This document shows, one piece after another, positions 22,892 through 34,464 of a DNA stretch of 64,000 nt. The position numbers and the translations under genes are program-made. The stretch comes from Teratosphaeria epicoccoides (taxonomy: Eukaryota; Ascomycota; Dothideomycetes; Mycosphaerellales; Teratosphaeriaceae), in NCBI GenBank assembly GCA_021401465.1, contig JADDMT010000008.1:310001-374000 (forward strand), given 5' to 3'. Each line of letters opens with the position of its first letter. Position 1 is the first letter of the stretch. The notes under the pieces are model-generated. The model was not told where the DNA came from and did no database searches. It saw nothing but the letters and a program-made list of their open reading frames with translations.

Positions 22892-24642
22892 ATGACGCCA
22901 GAGTACAAGGCCGAGAAGGAGGCCTCGGTGGCGTATCTATCAGGAGGTGGGATATGGGAGATCAATCTCGTGACCCTCATCGCTCCGGTAAGTCGCCAAG
23001 CCCAAAATCAAGACTTGGGGAGCTTCCTTTATATCGGGTTGCACGTGCTCACCTCTAACATCATGCTCATCTATCACAGGCCGCCGTCCTGTTATGGGCA
23101 ATTCTGCAGACCAGACAGAGCTTCTTCAAACCTTACACGCTCCCCGCAGCAATCACGGACTTTCTGCTCAACTGTTGTGGCATACTTTTCGCCACAACAG
23201 TCTACTCCGGCGGCCCGCAAATATTGCTTGGACTACTGTTCTTGCCTGCAGTCGCGACCCTGCTGCAACCTGCCTCAGAAGTCAAATTGTCTCCCAAGCC
23301 ACCAGTAACGGAGGTGCGTGATGTCCAAGATAGTAATGGAACCAACAAGCTTAAGGGCGGCCCTAATTCTGGCCCCAAGAGCAGGACTACGACTGTCGTC
23401 AAGAGCTCGCTGCCTGTAAAGCCATTCATAACTGCTTACAGAGGAGCAATGATGGTTATCACGTGTACCAGCATCCTGGCCGTCGACTTTCCAGTGTTCC
23501 CACGACGCTTTGCAAAGACTGAAGCTTTTGGGACGTCTCTAATGGACCTGGGGGTCGGCTCCTTCGTGTTTGCCGCTGGTATTGCGTATGCAAGGCCTGA
23601 GCTCAAGGCACGGGCGCAGGACGTTAAGGTATCGTTTGCCGATCACATGAAGGCTGCCTTACGCCCATCTATCCCCCTCATTGTGCTTGGTTTCCTGCGA
23701 CTCTGGAGCGTGAAGGGATTGGAGTATGCCGAGCACGTCAGCGAGTACGGCGTTCACTGGAACTTTTTCTTCACTCTGGCCCTGCTTCCGCCCGTGGTGG
23801 CACTCTTGCTTCCTGCGCTGCGCTTCATACGCTTCTACAACATCTTTGCCTTCCTTTTGGCTATTGCTTATGAACTAGTGCTGTACCTAACGCCAGACCT
23901 TAAGCGTTACATAATCTTAGCAGCGCGTGAGCCCGGAAATTGGTTCTCACAGAATCGCGAAGGAGTCTTCAGCTTCTTTGGCTACCTTGCAATCTTCGTT
24001 GCTGGGATGGGCATCGGACTAGCCATCATGCCGCGAGATCCGGATTCAGAAGAGGAAGCCAGAAAGGCGAAGGAGGCAGATCCTTTGGATGAAGACGCCG
24101 ACTGGCTTGACGCTGTCATCAGCGGTAAGGAACAAACTAATTTGGCTCAAGTCTGGAATGCCGAACCGCCCCCTCTCAAGCCTGAGCTTCCAACTACCAC
24201 GTTCCACTGGCTTCTCCTGTCCGCTCTCCTCTGGTTTGTAGCATCAGTCTGGGCAATGTGGAATTATGGACCAGCGCTCTACGTCTCTCGCCGGATGGCT
24301 AATCTCGCCTACGTCTGCTGGATCTGCAGCTTCAACACCGCACAATTACTTCTTTTCTGTGGCATCGAAAAGCTGGTGTTTCCGAAGCTATACAAAGCAA
24401 AAGATGGACAGACGGAAACCCAGAGGATCCAGGACGCTACAAGCAAAGTCTTGCACGCATTCAACAGGAATGGATTAGCCATCTTCTTATTAGCGAACCT
24501 GCTGACTGGTGCGGTGAACATGTCGGTCAAGACATTGCACATGGGCGATGTAGAGGCCATGTTCATATTGACAGGCTATATCGGCGTTTTGTGTGCCACC
24601 GCATTAATACTCGATGGGTACGACATATCGATCAAGCTGTGA
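22892..24642 (+). CDS. GWT1: GPI-anchor inositol acyltransferase Gwt1 (PIG-W)
   Basis: ER membrane enzyme that acylates the inositol of glucosaminyl-phosphatidylinositol, an early step in GPI-anchor synthesis. Exons 22892-22987 and 23080-24642 (92 bp intron, phase 0) give 552 residues, the usual length. The N-terminus is family-typical (a short polar stretch, then GGGIWEINLVTLIAP running into a first membrane helix). Twelve or so hydrophobic segments follow, including FFTLALLPPVVALLLPAL. The lumenal/cytosolic loop near residues 330-350 is acidic. The C-terminal segments (AIFLLANLLTGAVNMSVKT) match the conserved Gwt1 end. It is the known target of the antifungal class that includes manogepix. 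Confidence 0.93.
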
Positions 24643-25350
24643 CTAATAGAAGCAATCTACTGAGATGTTATGCTCTGCCATGAGCACGCTTGATCAGCCA
24701 CAGTGGCTGCCCCATCTTAGCGCCATTTTTGGTGAAGCTTTGCATGCTATTGCTGTGGAATGAATACATGCTCGACTAATGGCGCGAGATCGGATTCAGT
24801 CGTCAATCAGTGGCGGTGAACGGTTTCAGAATCATTGACCTTTGAAATGAGTTGACGAGTCAAATTTTCATTGTCTCGCTGATCTGCTGACGCCATTGAC
24901 ATCCTGGTCCCGAGCACTTTGCAGACGCCGAGTCAAGCGACACATGGTATTTGCTCTTTTGTAACAGCCGTTCGGGACTCCGCATGGTTCGGCTTGGAGT
25001 CACTGCAATTGGGAGATCCCAGTGCTTGATTCCGACTCCACCTGTTGTGCAGAAATACCTTGTTTCAATTTGTTTTGGCAACATCAGCGCAAAGTTGTCG
25101 AAGAGGTATGGATTACAATGGGGACATCATGCACTGCTGGCCGCATCGATAATATGCACCGGTATCGGCAGCCGACCGGCCTCCTTCTAGGAATACCTCA
25201 ACACAACTCCGAAATCGAGAAGCAGCAAAGCACACGAGGTCACGTCTCCTCGGACGAACGCAGCAGCGTGCGAGATGGTGCAGTAAACGTCCGTGCGATG
25301 ATTGACGCGAAGGCAGACGAGAGGTGGAGCCGAGACATACGCAAGACCAA
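24643..25350. other. Intergenic, start of the accessory stretch
   Basis: 708 bp after GWT1. Holds the GWT1 3' UTR and leads into the transporter relic. Only short overlapping ORFs; no domain seen. Confidence 0.5.
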
Positions 25351-25760
25351 ATGACTGACATCAAACACAATGAGGGTATCAGTGGCAATGACGATGAAGC
25401 TGCCCCCCTTCAGGCCTGCAGCGACGAAAACGCACGTCTACAGACCGTATATCGCCGTCTAGACCTCCGTATGATTCCTACCATGTGGCTTCTCTACTTT
25501 CTCTGCTCAGCTGTCCGTGCCAACGTCGGTCTGGCGCAGACGTTGAACAAGTCATCAGGTCATGATCTTGGGTCTTGGCTCCGCTTGATGGCACATCAGG
25601 TCTCGACAGCACTGGCGCTGGTTTATGCTTCATATGTGGTGCTCGAGCTTGGTTTCATCATCGGGATGCCGATTTTGACTGAGTTCTGATGTTCTGGTGC
25701 AGATACCGTCCAATCTGATCATGTCGAAGCCCAGTCCACAACTTTGGCTTGGCAGGGTTG
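25351..25760 (+). pseudogene. N-terminal relic of an allantoate-permease-like MFS transporter
   Basis: From the ATG at 25351 the frame encodes an acidic leader and then YRRLDLRMIPTMWLLYFLCS, AQTLNKSSGHDLGSW and MAHQVSTALALVYASYVVLE. This is the first part of the anion:cation symporter (Dal5-like) MFS family, where RRxDxRxxPxxWxLYFL and LTxxQxSTALxLFY are typical. After VVLEL the frame stops at 25687-25689. Shortly downstream a different frame gives IPSNLIMSKPSPQLWLGR, the next family element, and then diverges. No junction rejoins the two frames cleanly. The remaining 350-400 residues are absent, so this is a truncated, decayed copy. Confidence 0.6.
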
Positions 25761-28700
25761 AGGGAGGATCGAAACCCCTCTGAGTGCTGCCAGACTACGA
25801 AGATGAATGCTGGAACGGTCTCCCGCCTACGAAGACTGTTCATACATCGGCTCCATCGGAGACGCCGGGCGTGAAGTGGCAATGGCCAATGAAAACCCTT
25901 CCTTGGACAGCGGAATGTGAGAATCATCATCTGCAGTCATGCTTTCTGCGGCTGCAAGCAATTCTGAAGGGATTGCTGGATTTTACCGTGCCAGTGCTAC
26001 GCCAGGAAGGTAAATTGACAAGACAATGACTGCAGTGGAGACCATTGCGCCTTCGATACCATCAACAGGACCTCGATGATTGCCAGATCAATTTCGAAGC
26101 CATTGTACAGCTCCGAAATTTGCGAGGCGCAAGGCGCCCCGAGTGTAGATGAGTAGGATCGCGATGCTCAAGCAAGTCACATATGCTTTGAGCCAACCTA
26201 GTGCTTTACTTGCACCGATCTGCGCGCGGCTCTTCTCTTGCGTCGGACCTGATTAGCGTACTCTGGAGGTAACGCCATGGACAATTTAAGCGAGGATGAC
26301 TGCCAACACAAGCCGGCAACAATGGCATGGTTACCATCCTGAATGTCCTGCATTGTTGGTGCCGCCGTGGCCGATCGCGCGCCATGCGACCCTTGGAATA
26401 CTAGAGTAGTATCTTCAGCGAGTACGTCCGTGGTCAAAAACGACACATCTCGGAATGGAAGGCAGCAATAACACCATCACGGCAGAAGTATATGGCCGCG
26501 GAAAGCAATGGCGGTTCTATGGCGAGGCAGACGAGATATGTGAAGCAAGTCGTGAGTTCTTGCGAAGGATCCTCCCAAACGACCACTACTTACACCATGA
26601 ATGCCTCCTCGACGAATGGACTGTAATGCATGACATGCCGACTACCTCTCCGATGCGACCCAGCACCAGAGCCACCTGAAAGATCGTTAGCCAAACTCTT
26701 CAGATTACGGGGCTCCGACCTTACCTTGAAGCGTCAGGTACGATATCGTACGCGCAGCGCCAATTGCGCAGCTGCCGAGATCGAAAGGACCACGAAGAAT
26801 CCAGTTCCTGTCAACGACGGCCGATACCTCACGTATGCGAAATTCATGCTGCACGTCGTGAGCGTACAGAGTTCCGTTTCGAAAGGCTTGAAGTATGGCT
26901 GCATGGTCGTGTGCATGAATCCATGACGGGTAAGTAGACAGATGGTGGAAACTTTTGAGCAAATGCACTGAAGCAGCTTGATATGTCTCGACGCCACCTT
27001 CCTCGTCTGTTCAACCTGGTCGATCGGAGTGATCTGAGGGATCATGACGTTCTTGCAAAACACCACGATAATCAGCGACAATCGTTCTCAACCAGCCACA
27101 AGTCACCTCTAGTATCAGCTGATGCCGCGGCGAGCTATAGTTGTGAGCCCCTGGCCGACTTCCCTACTCACGCCTGCGTCCGCGGCAAGTGAGCAGAAGC
27201 GTACCAATCATTCCCCTTCGACGATAATTTGACGATACTCCAAGCAAGCCTCGAACCTGCTCACGTATCTGCCTCGAGAGCGTGACGGCCTTTTCCAAAG
27301 CAGCGAGGCAATCCAAAACTGCGTCTCAGACTGACTGGGATAACTTTTCGGCTTGATTGAGCCAAGGCATTCCAGTCTGCGCCTATATACTTTCCACATC
27401 GTTCTGGTGCACAAGTATCAGCCGTGAGATGGATATGACGCCAATAAAATGCACATACTCTTCACCACAGCATAGAAGGCATAACAATGATAGGGAGCGC
27501 AACGATGGCCAATGAGGTTCGAGCAATGCATGCACAATCTCGGTCAGAATTCCACGTGTAGTGTACCTGCAGGTTGCAGGGTCGTCAGGTGAAACATGTC
27601 AAGGACGCTTTCGCTGATCTTGGTGCAGCCGTGGACCCCGTGCGCTATGCAAAGCACAGACACGCAATAAGAGCCGAAACATACAAGGATGGATCACACC
27701 ACCCTTTGAGGTCCCTTCATGGCAAGTCCAATCACCATGAATGTGTGCTTATCAAACTTCATGCGGCTTCTGCGCCCATACGCTGCGCGTGAAGTGGTAG
27801 ATGTGCAGCTTGCGATCCTGCAGCGCCTGTCTCACCTTTGCGACATGTTCGCGCCTCGTCTGCCGTCCATGCCCTCGGCGATTCGGATCTTACTCGCAGG
27901 AACATCGCTCAGCCATCCGTCGTGGGAAGTCGGTGAAGTTTCAGACAAGACTTACATTAGTCTCCATAAGTACTCATCTACTCATCTAACCCAGAACTCC
28001 AGTGGTGAGACTTGATGCAACCCGGCCCGTTGTACTTCGCAATCCACGCTTGCGTGGATCACTGCTATTAGTATATCGGTTACATAGCGTGGGATGTGCA
28101 AGCTGTTGAATACTTGACAATCCAAGATTTTCCACGCCTTGCTGCTCGATTGCCGTCTAAAGCAGTGATCAACAGCTTTTGTCACTGTCCACGCCGCGTG
28201 GGTGGGAAATTCCACCCTTCGTGTATTTTCGAAACGACCACGGAAACGTGGATCGCGAAGTATTCAAGCCCTTGAGAATCTTACTCTTCGGCCAGCTGCT
28301 GAGGGGACATCCGGAGAGGTGGTCCTGAACTTTGACAAGGCCGGCTTGCTCGATGCGAGATTCATTTCCTCCTGCGTTTTCCCGTCCGGCTCTGACGGCA
28401 CAGTCCAGAGACGTCTGATCAATGGCAAAGAAGCAATCCAACTCAAGCTCACTCCTGGCTGAAGTAGACTTCGCCATACCCACCGTGTCAACAGACAGTC
28501 TTCTGAGAGCGTCCACTCGTCTGACGTGACTTTGACGTCCAGCCAGCTGCCTGGCTTGCGATTACTGGGTGGCAGACTTAGTCAAAGGCTTTGCTTGAGT
28601 GCAGGCTTGCACACACTCATAGCATTTGCAATATAGCTGTTTACCACGGCGGATCTGTAGAGAGATAATGCTAAGCGTCCGTGGTCTCAAACTGCTGGTC

Positions 28701-29547
28701 GTCGATTGGACCCCCGTAGGCGTCTTGAAGCGTTAAGAATCTAGAAGCACATGTGAGACAAAGTTGAGCGCCATGGCCTGTATCACGCTTACTTTCGGCC
28801 ATTCTCCTCATGGCCTCGTGTCAGTGAAGATGCCAACGATGTAATCTCCCTGATCTGGCCAGCGTGGCAAGTTGAAACCTCCCGTCGACGTCAAATGCAT
28901 GCGAAGCCTCATCGCCACCAGAGTAAGCGCTGTCGTAGTCGTCGAAGAAGAGGTTATCGGTATTGTCTGCCACCTGCTCTGTGCCTCTACCAGCGGTCTC
29001 TTGCGTTTGACGAAGCCGTTGGGCCGATATTTCTTCCCGCCATTACCCGGACCTTGATGGACAAGGATATATATTTGGTTTGCCGCAACTTTTGTTCTCA
29101 ATACGTCCCGCGGTTTTGGACGCCAATGCAGCGCAGATGTATTCGAAACGAGACCTCGGTGCTTTGGGTGATGAGCGGCACTCGCAATCCACGACTCGCA
29201 AGATACTGCGGTTTAGTCTTTGACTGTCCTTGCCTCGTGCATAGGCGACGGACGCCAGGTTCCTTCGAACCTTACAAGTGGACCTGTGAGAGGCTGTATT
29301 GGCTGCGTAATTGCAGCTTGACCATCATCATAAAATCGCTCAAGTACGCTAGAGATGTCATCTCAATTCCCTATGTGTGTGCGGCTAAGCTTCGACACTG
29401 TATGTACATGGGAAGCATGACTCGCCACCGCCCCGAGATGAACGCTCCTTTTTGATTCCCGGACCTGACACAGCAATCATCCTACCTTGATAGCTGCAAA
29501 CGGAAATCAAACCTGCATAGCCCAAAGAAATTCCTTGGCCGGTACCA
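25761..29547. other. Gene-poor tract, possible relics only
   Basis: About 3.8 kb in which no reading frame over about 190 codons is found and none shows a recognisable domain. Short natural-looking stretches occur: 26455-26679 plus (MEGSNNTITAEVYGRGKQW...) and a minus-strand run near 27850-27770 reading EHVAKVRQALQDRKLHIYH. They are flanked by stops and have no splice support. The tract looks like decayed or non-coding DNA between two broken genes. Confidence 0.45.
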
Positions 29548-30314
29548 ATGGCGCTGCCCACAAAAGCCATCGCTGGGGTGACGGTGCCCGATACCGCTCT
29601 TATCACTAAGGAACTCGAATTCGCACGGACGGTCTCGACAGATGATACCTATAACCATATCGTGCGCTCCTTCCTTCTTGGATTCGTCATTGCCGATAAG
29701 ATTCCGGATACCAAAGATCGAGACCGAGAGGCCCACGCGATTGCTGCAATACTTCACGATACCGATTCCCAATTGGGCACCCACCACATAGTGATGTGAT
29801 CAGCCAAGACAAGCGCTTCGAGGTCGATGGCGCGAATGCAGCACGAAACTTTCTGAAGCGCGAAGCAGATCCTCATCAGTGGAACCAGCACCGATTGCAA
29901 TTGGTATGGGACGCTATTGCACTACACACCATAGGCACCGTGGTCTTCCATAAGGAGCCAGAATGCCAGGCGACGTCCTGTGGTATCTGGGCGGATTTTC
30001 AAGGACCTGACAGGGTGCCAGGTGGGGTACTGACTTGGGATGAATTCAATACAATTGTGAAGGTATCATGAATCCTGTGACAGTTAATCACGACGTCTGC
30101 TCACAGCGGCCAGGCATACCCGCGTCTTGGTCTGATGAATGGTCTGAAGGACAACATGCTGCAACTCTGCAAAATTAAGCCACAGACAACGTACGACAAC
30201 ACAGTGGGCGAGTGGGGCGATAGGTACCTAAGCACAGAGGAGTACAATCGGCAGCCAAATTTGACCCAGAACCTGCTGGAGACTTGCGATTTGGACGAAA
30301 GGGAATATAAGTGA
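29548..30314 (+). pseudogene. HD-domain hydrolase gene, cyanamide-hydratase-like, frameshifted
   Basis: The frame from ATG 29548 encodes TVSTDDTYNHIVRSFLLG and AIAAILHD, giving the Asn-His and His-Asp pair of an HD phosphohydrolase fold as in fungal cyanamide hydratase-like proteins. It ends at TGA (29797-29799). A second frame beginning at 29796 continues at once with ISQDKRFEVDGANAARNFL and VWDAIALHT, carrying the expected downstream His. An intron (30063-30113, phase 0) then joins to AYPRLGLMNGLKDNML and ends at 30312-30314. A two-base surplus (TG) at 29796-29799 would account for the break. All other family blocks are present, so the loss of frame looks recent, or it is a sequence error. 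It is convergent with the MFS exporter. Confidence 0.72.
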
Positions 30315-30517
30315 CATGCGCCAAGACTGATTGTGATGCTGCAAAATGTCGATATGTGTGGGCGATGGCTGACGCTTGCAGCGTGCGTTCTTTACCGTCT
30401 ATTGATGGAGGGGGTGTTAGACACTATCCAGGTAGGTACACTCTGAATTTGTAAGCACCGTTGGCACCTCTGTGCTCGACATAATTGTTTTGAATGTCCC
30501 GAAGCTTTGTGAACAAG

Positions 30518-32385
30518 CTACACCAGCAAGCCATGCTTCAATCTTAATCGCTCACCATAGAGGGCGAAGGAGACCGGTATGGGAGCCAGACCAAGGGCAA
30601 GCAATCCAAACAACGTATTACCCCAACCCTGCTTAGAAGTCAGCTGGAGGTCAATGTGTACAGAAGGTGAATTAGGACTCACAAGACCCAACGCATCGTA
30701 GATGTCCAAACCGCACAGTGGCAGCAACCCACCAAGTACGCTCCTCAACACGGTGTTTGCAGCAATCGCACTCGACGCATTGATCGTGTAAGTATCCACC
30801 AAATATGTGTTGATGCACATCAAAACCACAATGACGCCGAATCCAGTCACTCCAGTTCCAATCTGCGGCACAATCCAATGAACCTGCTTCTCTGCTCCCC
30901 AGCCGTAGATGAAGAACCCGGCAGGAATAGTGGAGACAGCTGGCAGAATCATGTAGAGCGCTAAACGATCCTCCGGCTGCGGTCTCTGGCCTGCAGCGAG
31001 CTTTTGGCGGTAACGGCGATCTGCGAGGTTCATGGCGTACAAGAGGCCAGTTATGGTGCCGACCCCGCTGCCCAGGTAGGACAGGCCTGAAGCGCCGGTT
31101 GAGAAGTGGTACTGGTCTTCGAAGACGAAACTAAAGGTTGTGAACAGGATGTATAGGAGGCCATAGAGGACGGCGACCTGTACCTAGGTCAGCTGAGGTA
31201 TGTCTTGCTGCTGGGGGAGAGTCTCACGTATATGCACATCATCGAACAAATTGACGAGAAAAGCAGGATTCGCATCGGGCGTGTGAAATTATGCACGAAC
31301 TTCTCGTTGGCGGCTTTCGCAAGCTTGCTGTCAGATCGTACATGCCATTCTGGGTTGCCAGTCTCCTTTCGCAGGCGTTCGGCCTTCCTTTCAAGTATAA
31401 TGCCGTGATGAGTCTCCTTCAGGTAGAGCAAGCAGAGGCCCGTCACTACACCGGCCTGAGGAGAGTCAGCCACGTGGAACTGATTCTGGGACGAGTTCGT
31501 CGAGAAGCATACCGTAATGGCAATAAGCCAGAAGACCCACCGCCAGCCTGCGTCTTCGACGAGAAAGCCTCCTGCTACGGGACCCTTGCAAAGTCAGTAC
31601 AATTCGGATTTTCATTGAAAGACTTCCGCCTACTATGACTGGTCCTACGATAGGCCCCATCGACCACGACGCCAGCGCGAAACCTCTCTGCTCAGGTTTC
31701 ACCAAATCCGCGATGGTACCACTTCCAATGGTTATGGCCGCCACGCCCACAAAACCAGCCAAGAATCGGAATGCTATCAGCATTCCCATGTTCTGCGAGA
31801 CTGCATTGCAAATAGTGAAGATGACAAACGCGACATTGGTCATATGGTACACCTTCGAGCGACCAATTTTTTCGGAGAGTGGAGCGAAGAGGAGTGGCCC
31901 GAAGGCGAACGCCAACACATAGACAGAGACCACGAATGTCGCCGTGGTGTTAGAGTGTGAGTTGAAGTCTTCCATGACATCTTGCACTCCCGGCGCGAAC
32001 ATCGAAGATGCGAGTGGTCTGATTGCGCTCATCAATACTTGAACCCCCTGGTAACAGGACCGTCGACTTACGTGAGTAGCGACAGCGTTGAGACTAAGCC
32101 TATGGTGCAGACCTTGCGCCGTGAAGACCAGCTAAGTGGACATTCTGGATCTTGTTCCGGTGGCTCCGTCCACCATACTTCAAATTCTCGCTTGCCATTG
32201 TTCGCACGAGTCTCAAGACCTGCGACTTCCTTCTCATCAGGATTCGCACCATGCGCGACATCTGTATCCGTCTGTGGTGTAATTTCCGCATCGGGCTGCT
32301 GAGTCAGGTTTGATCGCTCGGCAGAACTTTGTCGTGGCGACAATTCTTTGTTTACTTCTGCACGTTCTCCCTCGTCTGCCATCAT
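30518..32385 (-). CDS. MFS multidrug exporter, DHA1-type, six exons
   Basis: Proton-driven plasma-membrane exporter of the 12-helix major facilitator family. Exons are 32385-32072, 32018-31634, 31584-31513, 31455-31228, 31177-30683 and 30628-30518. All introns (49-57 bp) have GT...AG ends and compatible phases, giving 534 residues, the normal size. The cytosolic N-terminus ends in the WxEPxxxDPxxPLxWS-like block. Helix 2-3 has the motif-A loop ending APLSEKIGRSKVY. Helix 5 carries the antiporter motif SMGPIVGPVIGPVAGG after splicing. The middle loop has ETHHGIILERKAERLRKETG. No frame break is found, unlike its neighbours. Substrate cannot be inferred; the adjacent HD-domain relic and RTA1-like gene suggest a toxicant-resistance island. 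Confidence 0.85.
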
Positions 32386-33513
32386 GGATCGCCCGAGAGG
32401 CGGCGTGTGTACTAAGTCTCTGCGTCTACTGCAATTTCGCAAAATGCATACTCTGATGCGGCCGGCAGTTCCATCCTCTTATACGAATGGCTCAACTTCG
32501 TCATCCGCGTGTTCACAAGCACAGGGCGCAGGATCATAGACTGACCATGTCGGTCGGAAGCACTCCAATGATGCGTAGGGACCACTCTAAACCAGCCTCA
32601 TGCTACAATCTTGGCACACCTTGATTAACAAACTCAACTGAATTTTCATTGAAGCTAAGGAGACGCTCTTTCCGCGGCCTGCCGTGCGCAGACACGCTTG
32701 TTCCTTGCTTTACGGCTTGGGCTTGTCTCACTCGCGCTCGTGGACCGTTCGAGAGCTCGCGAGAGGGTAGGGAATTCAACTTTCAACCGCTCGCCGCGGC
32801 GGCAAGCGTGCGTTTTGGCCACCTGTATGAGCCAACCTCTCGTCGCGGGGCCAGAGGCACACTGTGGGTGGCGTGGCTGGTTAGGGTGGTCCAAATTCAT
32901 CCTTGGGGAGGTCTGTACCATTAAGGATAGATTGACTGTCAATGCAAGTTGATCGTGAATTGTATGCAACGTTCCTTCTCACCGGCGGGACGAGATCTCC
33001 ACACTCCGGGTCCCAGACCCCAGCGCTTGGCAAGGAAGTGTCGATAAGCTCGCATTTGCCTCGGGTTCAGAGATTGGGCGACCAGCGCGTCGCGTTCTGG
33101 GCGAAGTCGGGGAATTCCTGGTCGTTGTGCACTTCTCCAAGCCCCAGGGCTGCATAAACGCGGACAAGACTTGGCATTCGCCATAGCAATTGTCTTACAT
33201 GGATCGCATGTCTTCGACTTGGTGAGCAAGGTTCTCCTGCAGTCGCTCGTACCATCCCTCTATTTCGGTGAACGAAGCCACTTATACCACGCACGTCGCC
33301 AGGCAGTCACTTTGCTCCCAATCACGTTTGTTTCTACAATCTCGTGGCTGTGTCCTGTTAGGAGTTCATACTATAAGTCAGGCTGTTCTCCCTGACACTG
33401 ATGAGTGCAGCTCACACCGAGACAGCAACATCAAGCTCCACCCTCGCCTCTGAAAAGGCGTCACCCCACCGAGCCATCCGCGTCCCCAGCATTCATCACA
33501 ACACAATCTCAGT
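32386..33513. promoter_or_regulatory. Divergent promoter region MFS exporter / RTA1-like gene
   Basis: 1.13 kb between opposed start codons. Contains overlapping short ORFs on both strands without domains. Expected to hold both promoters; no drug-response element was identified by eye. Confidence 0.45.
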
Positions 33514-34464
33514 ATGGCCTCAACCGAAGCAGCCGAGTGCAGGCCTTTCTTCCCATACACTCCCAGCTTCCCATTGGCGACGATTGGCGTTTCGATCTTC
33601 ATCGTTCTCAATGGGGTGCATATTTTCCGTTCGTATCGCACAAAAGCTTGGTGGAACAACAGCTTCTTCATCTTAGGCGGGTTTTGTGAGTAGCTCTAGG
33701 GACTGACGAAAGCTCCAAGTAGGCTGACCGTGCAACCAGGTATGATGTTCGGCTGCATCGCTCGCGCAACTGTTTCCAAAGATTTATGCAACGAGGCTGC
33801 GTACCGCACCCAAAATATCCTACTTCGCCTCGGACCGACGTTCCTGATGTTCACCGTGACTTTGTTACACACGACAATGATCGAAGTCATGCAGGCTGAG
33901 CGCTTCTGCTGGGTACCATACCGTTGGCAGCGGCTCTCCTACGGTATAACCAATGTGGTATTGGCTCTGATACAGCTTGCTGGTTCTGTCGACTTGGTGA
34001 CACTCGGGACCAGATGGGGCGCTGAGCTCGGTTCAAAATTGATCATCGCATCTTATGTTTGCCAGATGGTATTCTGGCTCTTCATCTTTGCCGAAAACAC
34101 CTTTGCGATGGTCAAGACCAAAGGAAGCGTCAAACGTGCCCACAGAGTCGACTTGTCCGCTGGAATGCCAGAACCAAGCATACTAGCTGTATACAGAAGG
34201 TTTCCACAATTCTCTCGCTGGAATCAGCTCATAGGGTTGGCGATCATGATCATCGGCACCGGTCGGAATCTGATGAGGTTGACTGAACTTGGAGTCAAAA
34301 TGCTCCAAGAAAATGAATGGATGAGCTACGCGTTCGACACATACCAGATGGTCGTCGTGATGGGTGCATACGCGATCTTCTTCCTGGCAGGCAAGCTTGA
34401 AGAAGTAAAGTCGACGTCGCTCGGACACTATTGCGAGCTCCCTATGTCGGATCACGGAGTCTGA
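33514..34464 (+). CDS. RTA1-like seven-pass membrane protein
   Basis: Member of the RTA1/Rsb1/YLR046C family (lipid-translocating exporter family), fungal-specific seven-helix proteins linked to resistance to 7-aminocholesterol and to sphingoid-base traffic. Exons 33514-33685 and 33740-34464 (54 bp intron, phase 1) give 298 residues. The N-terminus places FFPYTPSFPLATIGVSIFIV as helix 1. The family block GGFCMMFGCIARA spans the splice and so confirms it. Later helices include LGPTFLMFTVTLLH, IIASYVCQMVFWLFIFAE and QLIGLAIMIIGTGRNLMRL. A short charged tail ends the protein. Apparently intact. Confidence 0.87.

Noticed and set aside
28895..29455. 186-codon plus-strand ORF before the HD-domain gene
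   Set aside because: Composition is unlike protein (Arg/Cys/Tyr-rich), with no homologous blocks and no link to the HD frame.
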